The notes beneath the pieces are model-generated. The model ran no database searches and was not told where the DNA came from. It worked only from the letters and a program-made list of their open reading frames with translations. A DNA stretch of 64,000 nt. Origin: Ceratothoa steindachneri. Lineage: Eukaryota; Arthropoda; Malacostraca; Isopoda; Cymothoidae. The DNA is taken from assembly GCA_963969495.1 (NCBI GenBank), contig OZ018326.1, forward strand, positions 178,601,497 to 178,665,496, given 5' to 3'. Below, piece after piece: positions 43,257 to 53,329 of the stretch (positions within the stretch are counted from its first letter, which is position 1; each line of letters begins with the position of its first letter). The position numbers and the translations under genes are program-made.

Positions 43257-44394
43257 TAGGGTGAACAGACGTCCCCGGCTTCCAGGAACAGTCCCTGTTT
43301 TCAGTGACCTCTTCCCGGCTACTGCTGTCCCCGGAAATGTCCCCGGTTTTCACTGGGACTGAAAGATCCAAAATTAGAATAAACTTAAATAAATAAAAAA
43401 CGAAAATGTTGACCAAACTACACGTATCGTATAGTTGCGCGCCGTACTACTCGCACTGGTTGTCGGATTTCAATATTTATCTTCAGTAGCAGACGAAATT
43501 CTTCTAAAACGGCAACCCTGCAGTCGTAGGCTAAAGCCAGACTGCCAGACAGTCCAGAACTAGCGCCGCTCAGAGAGAGAGACATAAGTGTTATCGTTTA
43601 TTATATCTATTATTATATGTTATTTAACGTTTAATTTATATGTGTATTTATTATCTACAATGTGTTTGATTACTGTGATAACAGATCTGTTTTTCTGTCA
43701 GAGGTAGGAACAGTTGGAGACTTGTTGGCAAACTTGTCATTAAATTAAAACACTAGTGACTAGAAACGTATTATATATTATTCATCCCAAACTTGTGCTA
43801 GCCTGTCTGTGTCAGTGATGACTAGTACTCTCTGGCTGGCTGACTAGCGCGAGCTAGTTGCCTCAACCACCAAACGACGGCGCGCTGCCGTTGATTAAAA
43901 AACTGCGATTTTGTAGCCTACTCCCTTGACATTCAATGAGTAGGTTGATAATTGATTGCCTATTTCTCCTTGAACACGCTATATCCCTTGTCATATTATA
44001 TTAACATAATTTTACACTAACTCTCTTTAACCAAAAATGCCCAGAGTAGGCTGCCAGTTGTCTATTGCTTCCCTATACTTACTTATGTTATAGGCTAAAC
44101 ACAATGGATGGGTTTATTCAGGGCACCACTTGTTCTAATGAAATGTCATTGCCTACTTGCAGGGAAAGTTGAAAGGACGGACAGGAGCGACAGGAAGACA
44201 AGTCAAATAGATGAGTATAAAAAAAGGTTTAGAAGAAACCGCGAGGAAAGATAGAAAGATAAGAATCTACAATGTCTCTCTCCAAGAAAAGGAAATGTCA
44301 CGTTAATGACAGTATTCTGAAATAATTTCCATTTATACGGCCAGGTCAAGATGTGGCAATTGCTTTCTAGACTCTCTGCAATTCCTCTTTTATA

Positions 44395-45238
44395 GTGGGT
44401 AATGGAGGAAGATCGTCTGTGGTAGAACACCAACAGACAAAAAAACATAAAGCTGCTGTTACAGTCCGTGCAAGTGTACCTTCTGTTACAACCTTCTTTA
44501 AGAGGGTACAACCCTCTCAATCAGAGTATGATTTGGCTGTACAGGAGGGTGTGTTTGCTTACCACACCATCAGACGCAATCACAGTTTCAGATCAATGGA
44601 CTGCACACCATTATTGAATCGGAAGCTCTATGAGCCAAAGTTCTCATGTGCAAGAACAAAATGTGATGTCATAGTGACAAATGTATTTGCACCCTGGGTC
44701 ATGACACTATTAACAGAAGATCTCAACCAAGCTGAGTTTGTGTCTTTGCCTGTTGATTGTTCAAATCATGGCTATGCAAAACTGCTGCCAATACTTGTCA
44801 GGTACTGCAAGTTGCAAAGTGCTTGCGTTGAAACGAAACTTTTGGATTTTGTAGAGATGAAAGGGGAAACTTTTGCAGAGATTTCCGAGGAGATTCTTAT
44901 TGCTGTCCGGAGACACAGTCTAGAAGACAAAGTTTTAGCATTCTCGGCTGACAACACGAACACCAACTTTGGGGGACTTAACATGACAGGAAGGGTGAAT
45001 GTCAAACACCAAGGCTAAAGACCCCCTTCAACGAGAGGTGAAGACCTTGGTGTCCATCGCATATCATCCACAACACAGCGCGAACTGCACTGGATATGGT
45101 TCCCTTAGATGTGGAATATCTACTAACAAAGATCTTCGGATAATTCCACATCTTTACGGTCCGTGTGGAGAGACTGAAGACATTCTGTGACTTTGTGAGT
45201 CAAGAGTAGTACAATATTTTGGGTCACTGTAATGTCCG
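44395..45238 (+). pseudogene. hAT-like transposase-related protein, 5' part
   Basis: An open frame of 207 codons with AVQEGVFAYHTIRRNHSFRS, CTPLLNRKLYEPKFSCARTK, LPVDCSNHGYAKLLPILVRY and VLAFSADNTNTNFGGLN. These match a hAT/BED-derived family common in arthropods and fish, in which 'DxSN' and 'SADNTNTNFGG' hold acidic residues of the catalytic core. After a frame change near 45,010 homology continues in another frame: CPSHIIHNTARTALDMVPLD, a stop, then FTVRVERLKTFCDFVSQE and NVR at the LTR junction. Stops and frame changes make this copy dead. Confidence 0.8.
45234..45238. other. Target-site duplication GTCCG, left
   Basis: GTCCG precedes TGTAAGAG and recurs at 46,733-46,737 after CACGACA. 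Confidence 0.8.
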
Positions 45239-46732
45239 TGTAAGAGAATTGATAACCCCCCCCCCCCCATAACAAGTGAGCCGCTGGTCGCTAACCACAA
45301 CATCCTGCTAGTGTAGACGCCGTAGCCCAAACTCTTAACCACCTCGCTGTCGTCCCTCGTCCCGATGAAAAGCTAAACGGTTAAAACAGCAAGATCTCCC
45401 ATAAGATCGGGTATTTAATTTCACCTCAGAGGCGAAATTAGAGGAGAGTCGCCCTAAAGCCAGAAAGTCCCTCCAGGCCATCTAAACGACGTCCTGAGAA
45501 AAACCGTTGGAGCAAGAGACTTCATGCGGCATGTCCACGCATCCCCCCCGATGCCCCTACATCAGTGGGGTGACGACGTATAAAAGCGAATATCTTTTGA
45601 AAAACGAGGTAGATTACGTTAGTCATCAAGACGACAAAGTTCCCGGCAAGAGGCCCGGACTACCAACAGAAGGGACTAAGAAGCAGCTCATCATCGAGCT
45701 AGTTCCTGGTGGACACACCGAACTTTAAGTTAACTTGATTTAAGAATCAAGTTCAACTTACGCTCGTCAGAGAAACCCCTTTATCCTGGTGTATCCCAAA
45801 GCACAGAGATAGTCCTCGCCTTTGAGGAATACCAGAACTAAGAAGAAGCTCATCTTCGAGCTCGTTCCTGGTTGTCACACCGAACTTTAAGTTAACTTGA
45901 TATAAGAGTTAAGTTCAGCTTACTCTTGTCAGAGATACCCCCCCTATCCTAGTGTATCACAAAGCACCGAGATAGTCCTCGCCCTTGAGGAAGAACCCTG
46001 AGTAAACCTCCTCCAGCGCTCTTCTGATTCAAAGGATTCCTGCATTGGCTCATCGCTAGCCAGTGTGAATTATTCCCCAGAGTAATCCGAAGAGAAGAAA
46101 GAAACATTCTTTCACTGTCCCGTGCTGATATCATTTCCTGCCGAAGGCGTGTGGCTTCCCCATCTGCCACACACGCTAAAAGTCTCAGTGGCATTAAACT
46201 ATTTCACCCGTACAAACACATCTGGACAAGCGGCACGCGTCATCTAAGCAACAACATTCTTGTGGTGACGTAGCCATTGAGGAAAAGGTCAGACTCAAAC
46301 CTGATTCTAGTAGGAAGCTACAAAGGTATTTAAAGCCCGGTATCCGTTTCTGTAAAGTCCGTTTGCATTTTTTATATTAAAGTGAGCTGTGGGTCAACCA
46401 TCACTATAATTTCAAGTATGCCATTTTAGAAAGCCTCACTTAAATTTATTAAAGTCATTTCTGTGCATTTAAGGTGTCAAATTTCATTGGTTCTTGTTTT
46501 TTTGTTTTAATTAAAGTTTTATTTTTTCTAAACAAATTTTTATTCAATCCTCGAAACACTAAGCAAGGCACTAGGAACCCTCAAAAGATAAAAGAAGTAA
46601 TAATCAGATAATAATAATAATTAATCATAATTATATATATAACACTCTTAGAGATAAAGCGTAATCCAGGCAGAGTTTTGAAGTACGTAAACAACCTTTC
46701 AGCCATCACTCTGTCCTTCCTATACCACGACA
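45239..46732. mobile_element. Solo LTR inserted in the hAT-like gene
   Basis: A 1,494-bp non-coding block starting TG (TGTAAGAGAATTG) and ending CA (TATACCACGACA), flanked by GTCCG on both sides. The transposase-like homology stops exactly at one edge and resumes in the same frame at the other when one GTCCG is removed. It holds a poly-C run (45,257-45,269), a two-copy ~162-bp tandem repeat, and AT-rich sequence with TATTTAAAGCC near 46,329. The end resembles that of gypsy-B (…ACGACA), so a related lineage is likely. No internal region remains: recombination between two LTRs is inferred. Confidence 0.8.
45676..45992. repeat. Two ~162-bp tandem units inside the solo LTR
   Basis: Units begin CTAAGAAGCAGCTCATC (45,677) and CTAAGAAGAAGCTCATC (45,838) and run through CACACCGAACTTTAAGTTAA to CACCGAGATAGTCCTCGCC. 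Each contains a dyad such as AAGTTAACTTGATT against AATCAAGTTCAACTT (45,727-45,759). Confidence 0.8.
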
Positions 46733-47195
46733 GTCCGCTGTTTATCCATATTCCCTTCCTTAGAGCGAGTCCTCTAGATGTATGTCCTCATAAAATCGTT
46801 TTTTTTCCTCTGAGGAGAAAAGTCCTATGGTCCTCCACAAGTTTTTGGAAGATCCCTTCACCGAGCTGTGGCTAGCCTTTGTCCACGGAAACCTGGGTAT
46901 TTTCAATGAGACCATTAAAACACTTGAAGGCCAAGACCGTTGCGCAGTTGAGTCTGCTGCCATTCTGAGACATTTTCAGGCAAAACTGACTGCAAGACGT
47001 GATGATAACTTCATTCCAGTCATAGTCAGAGTTCCTCTTAGAGACCTAGAGGAAAATGGTCTAATCACAAAAGAAACCTTCCTGGGGAAATCGAAGTGCT
47101 TCTTTGACACTGCAGTGAAATACCTTGAAGCATGGGGTAAGCATGCCGACGACCCCCAAGACCTGATACACTCCTCTGAGAAATACACAGATTAG
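46733..47195 (+). pseudogene. hAT-like transposase-related protein, 3' part
   Basis: Continues the gene beyond the solo LTR: CLSIFPSLERVL, a stop, then IKSFFF and, after a frame change, a 122-codon open end beginning MVLHKFLEDPFTELWLAFVH and including GNLGIFNETIKTLEGQ, NNFIPVIVRVPLRDLEENG (as DDNFIPV) and FFDTAVKYLEAWGK. This matches the C-terminal helical part of the same family. It stops at TAG 47,193. The family's hAT dimerisation tail is not obvious. Confidence 0.78.
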
Positions 47196-47626
47196 GTTAG
47201 TGCACCAGTCAGAAATCTTAAAATCAGAATATATTCAATATTTCAAATCCAAACACTGTCCCTTTTGATTATGATCATTATGACCTCGTAGTTTTAATCT
47301 TTTAGAATGCTAGGAATAAGGAGGAGACCTTAGTTTGGGTGAAGTGTCTGATTGATACTTGTATTTTACAGCTGATTGTATGGATGTGCTTAATCTCAGA
47401 TATTTTGATCAGAGAAATAAAAACTCATTGTTAATCAAATGATTTTTTTTCAATTCTTTTGTAAAGATAAATAGCGTGAGAGAAACTTTTGATTGCTGCT
47501 TTATGAATGGTAAGGGCAGTGTCCCCGGTTTAGTTTTCCATGACAAAAACAATGCATGTTTTGGAGGTTTTTACGCCTCTGAACCGAAGAGGTCCCCGGA
47601 TTTTGTCTCAGAAATCTGGTTACCTT

Positions 47627-47630
<4 letters not shown>

Positions 47631-47664
<34 letters not shown>
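47631..47664. repeat. (TA)n microsatellite
   Basis: About 34 bp of TA between the right end of the hAT-like element and the Penelope-like fragment. Confidence 0.95.
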
Positions 47665-47667
<3 letters not shown>

Positions 47668-48390
47668 GAATCCAGAAAACCGCAAGAAACAGAAAAATAG
47701 GATAATTTTCTTCGGAAATGTTATTTCCTAATTCGCAAAAATTCCGTACATGGGTGTATTTAGGATCGTCACAGCACACACTACATACCCGTATTTGCGC
47801 TCATTTAGGCATCAGCAATAGAACTGGAGCCCCACTCACTACTCCCAAGTTCTTCCCTATCCGAATACACTACGAAAACCAACATCCGCACCATAAACCA
47901 AACTTAAATAATTTTTCAATTATAGACACAGCAAACAACGAAAACCAACTACGTACATTGGAATCTCTTTATATTAGATTTAAAAAACCCACTTTAAACT
48001 CTGACACAAGTTCCTTCCACTTTTACTACAACTATAATCACCCACGAATTACACACGCCAAATCCACTTCCCCCAAAACAACTCCTATCTTTCAAATATT
48101 TCTATTATCTCTCCTTTTTTACAATGAATTCACCCAAAACTAATTAATCTCAGTTTTATTTAAAAACAAAAACATATTTCCTATTCCTTAATAGTTAAAA
48201 GCTCTGCATTTTTATAATTTGAATATTACCACCTCTGCTGCTTCCCATTACCCATATAATTAATTTTTAAATATCTGATAACTTCTCTAAAAAATTCTTA
48301 TGTTTGTATATATTTATAATCTCACATCCTTGAGAATGGGTTCCTACCCGAAATGTTCGTACCAAAAAGTTATAATATAGTAATGAACTT
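47665..48390 (+). mobile_element. Penelope-like element, 5'-truncated
   Basis: Consists of the GIY-YIG endonuclease region (47,718-48,143) and a 3' tail ending near 48,390. In the tail, TTGAGAATGGGTTCCTACCC (48,330-48,349) is followed by GAAATGTTCGTACC. A GGGT/ACCC stem flanked by TGAGA and GAAA is the kind of terminal structure Penelope-like elements carry. No RT sequence lies upstream: the element starts at the TA tract. Confidence 0.75.
47718..48143 (+). pseudogene. Penelope-like GIY-YIG endonuclease (C-terminal part of Pol)
   Basis: A 141-codon frame with WVYLGSSQHTLHTRICAHLG, NRTGAPLTTPKFFPIRIH and FSIIDTANNENQLRTLESLY followed by RFKKPTLNSDTSS. This matches the GIY-YIG nuclease of Penelope-like elements, where 'VYLG' is the YIG half, the Arg of 'HTRIxxHxG' is catalytic, and Glu in 'LESLYI' binds metal. 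The GIY strand itself is just before the open frame and not recognisable. The segment after residue 110 is low-homology. Without RT it cannot move by itself. Confidence 0.85.
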
Positions 48391-48419
48391 CCTAAATTTA
48401 GCCTGCTTATTTATCCTAA

Positions 48420-48423
<4 letters not shown>

Positions 48424-48471
<48 letters not shown>
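48424..48471. repeat. (TA)n microsatellite
   Basis: About 48 bp of TA, some 35 bp after the 3' end of the Penelope-like fragment. Confidence 0.95.
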
Positions 48472-48474
<3 letters not shown>

Positions 48475-48605
48475 CAATGCTTTGTGTGTAGGCACCACCA
48501 CTGTTCTTAACTAAACAAAACTTCATATTAATATATACGCAAATCTTACACACTTAATTTCGTCTCACATTATAATTATTTTTACCACCGGACCCTGAAA
48601 TTTTT

Positions 48606-49712
48606 GGATCATATGTAGATTACGGACCACAGCCTTGTTTGAGGTCCGTATTCTACATTAGGGGATGTTTGGGGTCCGTATTCTCCATATGGCCATTTTA
48701 ATTAAGTTTTTATAGCTTCCCGTTGAATTTCAATATTTGAAAAGTTGCTTCACCGAAACAAAATATTATTCAATATCTAATGATAATTTTTTTTTTAGCT
48801 TACAAATTTTAATCAATAATTTTTAAAAGAATAATTGAAGTAATTATCTCATCCATAAAAAACATTTATTAATACATTTTTTCCCTTTTTGTAATACCAT
48901 TAGTTCACAATATTCTTTTAATTAAACCTATAATTTATGCGGTGCGAAAGGCACATAAACAATACATTTTTTCATTTTTGTAATACCTTTAATTCAAAAT
49001 ATTCTTATAATCATCACCACTAACTCTATAATTTAAGAAGGGGATTTTTTTGAGTATTTGAATAATAATCTCATCTTAGTTAGGTTATGACTAATGTTTT
49101 TTTCTAATAATTCTTTTATAATATTAAAAAACAAAATGGTAAAGTTCAGAAATAAATATAAGTATCGAAATTTTGCAAATTTTTTAAAACCCAAATATTC
49201 AAGTTCACCAAATTCGAGTTCACTATATTTTAGCAACATGATATTTTGAAAGGGGGCAAATTTAGTTTAAAGTTCCTTTTAATAATTATTATAATTGACG
49301 AAGTTCAGAAAATTTATAAAAATTTAACCATGGCTGCTTTTTTTTATTTTAAATTTTAATCTTAGTAGCGAAGCGCAAGCTCCCCCAGTAAGGGATGTGG
49401 CGAAGCAATTGCCTGGTTAAAATTATAATAAATATGACCTTTTATAATAACCTTTTAATTAATCAAAGACAACTTTTTTATATTAGTGTAGTAAAAACAA
49501 GAAAACTAACCTAACCTCAGTTAAATTAAAAAAAATATATATTAAAGTTTGTTTTTTTAATTTTAGTTGAGTTTTGTATTCTTCCTTTGGGCAAGAATGG
49601 GGTCCGTAATCTACATAAGGCCAAATTTGGGGTCCCTAATCTACATAATGCCAATGTTGGGGTACTTTTTCTCCATATGAGTTACTTGGGGTCCGTAATC
49701 TACATATGATCC
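48606..49712. mobile_element. Small inverted-repeat element with subterminal repeats
   Basis: A perfect 23-bp inverted pair (starting GGATCATATGTAGATTACGG at 48,606, complement ending 49,712) bounds about 1.1 kb. Variants of GGGTCCGTAATCTACATATG recur at both ends: 48,642, 48,669, 49,597, 49,630, 49,663 and 49,688. All of these read in the same direction; only the left tip is inverted. The interior is AT-rich and stop-rich, with no gene. Flank similarity (AAATTTTTGG against AAAAATTCGG) may extend the ends slightly. The superfamily is not assigned. Confidence 0.7.
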
Positions 49713-50151
49713 GAATTTTTACTATATACATTTTTTAAAATTACCACTGCATCTACTCTTTTGAATTAATTTGCACCAGGATTTTTCTAAACCACTATTA
49801 TTGTTATTAATATGTATTTAGGTATGTGCTCGAACGGAAGGCGTGAGTTCGTTTGTTGGTGTCCTCTAGCTCATCCAGGTTGCTCGAAGTAGTCCGGCGG
49901 TAAGAAATGCGCTCATCAAATTATTTCCGCTGCTTCCGAGTCTCGCTGCGCTTAATGAAGAGAGTAGCTTCCCGAGGAGGCGATCGTAGGAGGAATTCGA
50001 TCCACGGTCTCAAGCTGCAAGCAACAAATGTCCGCGGCTGCTTAGGTGAAAGCGGGAGGCTCGATGGTGGTGAAAAATGACTAGTTTGTTGCCCACTTTG
50101 TGAATCCATTTTGTGATATGATCACAGTTTGTTCGACGAAATGGGTCACCA
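49713..50151. other. No recognisable gene
   Basis: Includes GC-richer sequence at 49,840-50,110, without tRNA or protein signature. Confidence 0.3.
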
Positions 50152-50315
50152 GTTATAGGGGTATAAGTGGCCAAATTGAAAAGGGGATCTTTTTGACGTT
50201 TCATAGGCTGGGTAATCAGGTGATTGTTGCTTCCTCTAAAGGTAAAGAAAACCTTCGAGCTGGATTAACTAGGGCTTTATTCTGGTAAGAGCGTGGATTG
50301 GTCTTGAAGTATTTA
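50152..50315 (+). repeat. Dispersed repeat preceding LINE sequence, copy 2
   Basis: Second copy of the 32.84-kb repeat, same orientation, ending GGATTGGTCTTGAAGTAT. Again LINE sequence lies downstream, but about 500 bp away. Confidence 0.7.
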
Positions 50316-50648
50316 CAGGAAAATTTATGCCGATAACTCCCCTTTTTTCACAAAATGCCGCTCTAACTATAGTTATTATACGTAAACACAAGCTATACAA
50401 AATTTATCCAATCATGATTAAGCAGATTTTAATAACAAATTTATGTTTAGTTTATTCTATCAGCCTTAAACAAACTTTACAAGTGAACAATCGTGAGAAA
50501 TAACAAACGGTGCTATATCCTAAACATAAAAGAAAACTCAGAAGAAACATACGCGGACAAGGACATATAAAATTCTTTATTATATATCTTTCTCTCCTAC
50601 CTCCCTCCCACTATCCACCAAGGTCTGTAAATAAAATTACCTTCGAGT

Positions 50649-50785
50649 AGGCAAGTGATAATCGATTAACTGCATGGATCCAAGAATTGGTGCTCTGGAA
50701 GCGAGAAAGAACGCGGAAGCAAAGAAGAAATAAGAAAAACAATATCATAATGCAGATGAAATGGAAACAGAGACAGAGCAGGAAC
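50649..50785 (+). repeat. 140-bp direct repeat, upstream copy
   Basis: Nearly identical to 51,890-52,024: shared start AACTGCANGGATCCAAGAATTG, then AAGCGAGAAAGAACGCGGAAG. One copy lies in front of the LINE ORF1 and the other behind its zinc knuckles, so the ORF1 region is bracketed by a duplication of its own 3' part. Confidence 0.85.
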
Positions 50786-50880
50786 AGACAATAAAAAAAC
50801 TCTTTTGTCCTTCTTTTGTCCTTCATTACTGCAAACAGGGAGGGTATCATGGTTCATTAAAATCCACTGCAAAAATGAGA

Positions 50881-52400
50881 AAAAACACAAGGATCCCTCT
50901 CAAAGCCTTAACCAAGGAAATGCCCGACAGAGGGAAAGTATTCTTAACAATATATACCCAAATCAATATTGCAGTGGTTAGATTAATTGATAATCCCCAA
51001 GGCTATATAGCACTCTGCCAAAATTAGAAGGCAGTCAAAGCCCTGACGACACAAAAGTCATATGAAGTTCTGAAAAATATCCGTCTAGCTATCCAAATCC
51101 CTCCCCAAATACTAACACATAGAAGCGTTATATGAAGACGTCTGGACCCATGGGTCGCGTCTCATGACACTGAAGAGTTAAAAAGAGAAGTTGAAACCAA
51201 CCACAACTGGGCTTCAGTGATAGAAGTCATCAAATTTAAAGAACATACCCATGTCTATAAAGTGGTGTTTAGAGATACAGGTATGGTTCAAAAAGCCACT
51301 GAGACAAGACTGTTGGCTTTCAATGTGAAGATCACTCTCGATTAAATAGAGAGGGAGGAGTTCACAGAGATTTAGATCTGTTTCAGATGCTACCACATGG
51401 ATGACCACCCTACAAGAGCATGTAGACCAGAAACCGAAAAATGCTCTGAATGCAGTGCAGATGACCATAATTGGAGGAGCTGCAATAACGAACGAAAAAG
51501 CTGCCTGAATTGCGGCGGAGACCATCGCCCCCTCGCAATGACATGTCCACTCAAGAAAATCATAATAAAAAAAGGAAAAAAGACAAGAAGAAGAAAAACA
51601 CGTACGCCCAGGTTGCGAAAGCATCCACAGCAGAAACAACCAAGGACAGTACTTTGCTACATGTCGAAAACGAAAGCTCAACGCAGATAATGGCCTGTAT
51701 TTATTACGCCCACATTGCGAACCTATCAAGACCAGGGACGTTCAAGACGGAACTGAATATGATGTTAAAAACAACGGAACGCCTCAAATGTGGTTCCCCG
51801 ACGATCCTCCATCAGAGGAAGTTCTGAAAGTTAAACTTGTTGAACCCACCCAGGGTCAACTACCAACTCAAGCAGGAAGAAACGCCTTTAACTGCAGGGA
51901 TCCAAGAATTGCTGCTCTGGAAGCGAGAAAGAACGCGGAAGCAAAGAAGAAATAAGAAAAACAATATTATAATGCAGAGGAAATGGAAACAGAGACAGAG
52001 CAGGAACAAACAATAGAAAAAAACTCGAACGTGCACCCAGGGACCAAAAGAGTTCCAACAGCCAACAGAGGAAAAGATCCCCGACGTCTATCCCGAGAAT
52101 AAAACAACAGATAAATGCAAAAAGAATAAATCTCAAACTTTTCGCTACAGGGAACACCATGCTGAGGCCATCACCGAGGAAATTATAAACGAAAAAATTA
52201 ACTGGCAATACGAAGACCAAATGCCAGAGAATCAGGTTGAAGAGGCCCTTTATCAAGAAAAAATTAAGTATACGCTAGAAATTTTCAATAATATCTCTCA
52301 GAGTGAGTTCAATAAAAATCGAAACGGTAAATGTAGAACACCCCCTCACCAAGCCACAGGATCAAAGCAAGACAGAAGAGAAGACTAAAATGGCAGAAAC
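50881..52400 (+). pseudogene. LINE copy C, ORF1 (Gag-like, zinc knuckles)
   Basis: Nucleic-acid-binding ORF1 of a jockey/I-type LINE, broken by stops. FLTIYTQINIAVVRLIDNPQ (about 50,942) is followed after stops by WASVIEVIKFKEHTHVYKVV, then three Cys/His knuckles at 51,379-51,545: CFRCYHMDDHPTRAC (one residue longer than CX2CX4HX4C), CSECSADDHNWRSC (canonical) and CLNCGGDHRPLAMTC (altered spacing). A basic KKGKKTRRRKTR stretch follows. The second half of ORF1 (51,700-52,400) is Lys/Gln-rich and frameshifted. Confidence 0.82.
51888..52024 (+). repeat. 140-bp direct repeat, downstream copy
   Basis: Partner of 50,649-50,785; only a few substitutions separate them, fewer than expected from the decay of the rest of the LINE. 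Confidence 0.85.
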
Positions 52401-52469
52401 CAAGGTAAAACAAAACAACAGAAGACACATACTACAAAAATGGACACTGCAAATAGAAACCTAAAAATA

Positions 52470-53327
52470 ATGTAAATGAATGTAAATGGTTGGACAAGAA
52501 AAAGTTCCAAGTATGGGAACATAATTTAGAACCTTGACCCGGATATTATTTTAATATCCGAACACGGCATCGACACGAAAAACAAAGACATGAAAATCTT
52601 CAGATACCAAGTTTACACAACAAGCCATACAGATGAGGCCTTCGACGGTGCGGCGATAGCAATCCGAAATGGCTTCATACACAAACTTCTATCGCCAGTA
52701 AATGAGTCATACGTAGCAATAGAGGTCCATACTACCATAGGGCCCCTTAGTATTGCTACTGGGTACCAACTCCCAAGAAGATGGTACATTCCTATCCACA
52801 ACTTCTTGAGGCTTTTTGCCCATAGGAAAGCGATGATGTTCGCTGGAGATTTAAACGCAAGATGCAGGGCCACTGAATACACCAGCACCAATGCGGCGGA
52901 ACGAAATCTAGAAATTATACTAGAGCGAAACGTAGCAGTGCGTATTGGACCAGAGTTCACGACCTATTACACATCGAGAGGTGCAACTAAGCCCGACATA
53001 GTCTTAACAAGCTCAAGGTTTCCCTACAACTATCACATCACCCCAGGTCCCGTGATACCCAGCGACCACGAAGCATTAACCATCACACTGTCAACAAGCC
53101 GAATTCAAATACCAATAAGGGAAAGGAAATCGTATGCGCGAGCAGACTGGGAGGCCTACCAGGCCGTTTGCCAGAACTGCGTTCCAGCAAGCCTAGAGAA
53201 AGCTACACCAAAAGAAGTTGGTGAGGAATTAAGTCACTTAACAACGAAACTATTGGAGGCAGAGAGGAACACTATCCAAAAGATAAAATATAAACCCTAC
53301 CAGCTTCAAAATGGACACCTTAAATGA
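52470..53327 (+). pseudogene. LINE copy C, endonuclease
   Basis: The best-preserved endonuclease in the window: 245 open codons from 52,590, with the start of the domain just upstream in the same or an adjacent frame (MNVNGWTRKSS near 52,473, ISEHGIDTKN near 52,556). Motifs: YVAIEVHTTIGPLSIATGYQ, MFAGDLNARC (about 52,838), ATKPDIVLTSSRF and PGPVIPSDHEALTITL, which include the Asp and His expected to be catalytic. It nicks target DNA to prime reverse transcription. The frame ends before the RT. Confidence 0.88.
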
Positions 53328-53329
53328 TT

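Noticed and set aside
45236..46735. An intron (GTAAG...ACAG) in the hAT-like gene
   Set aside because: TG...CA ends and the GTCCG duplication explain the block as a solo LTR, and the host gene is already broken by stops and frame changes.
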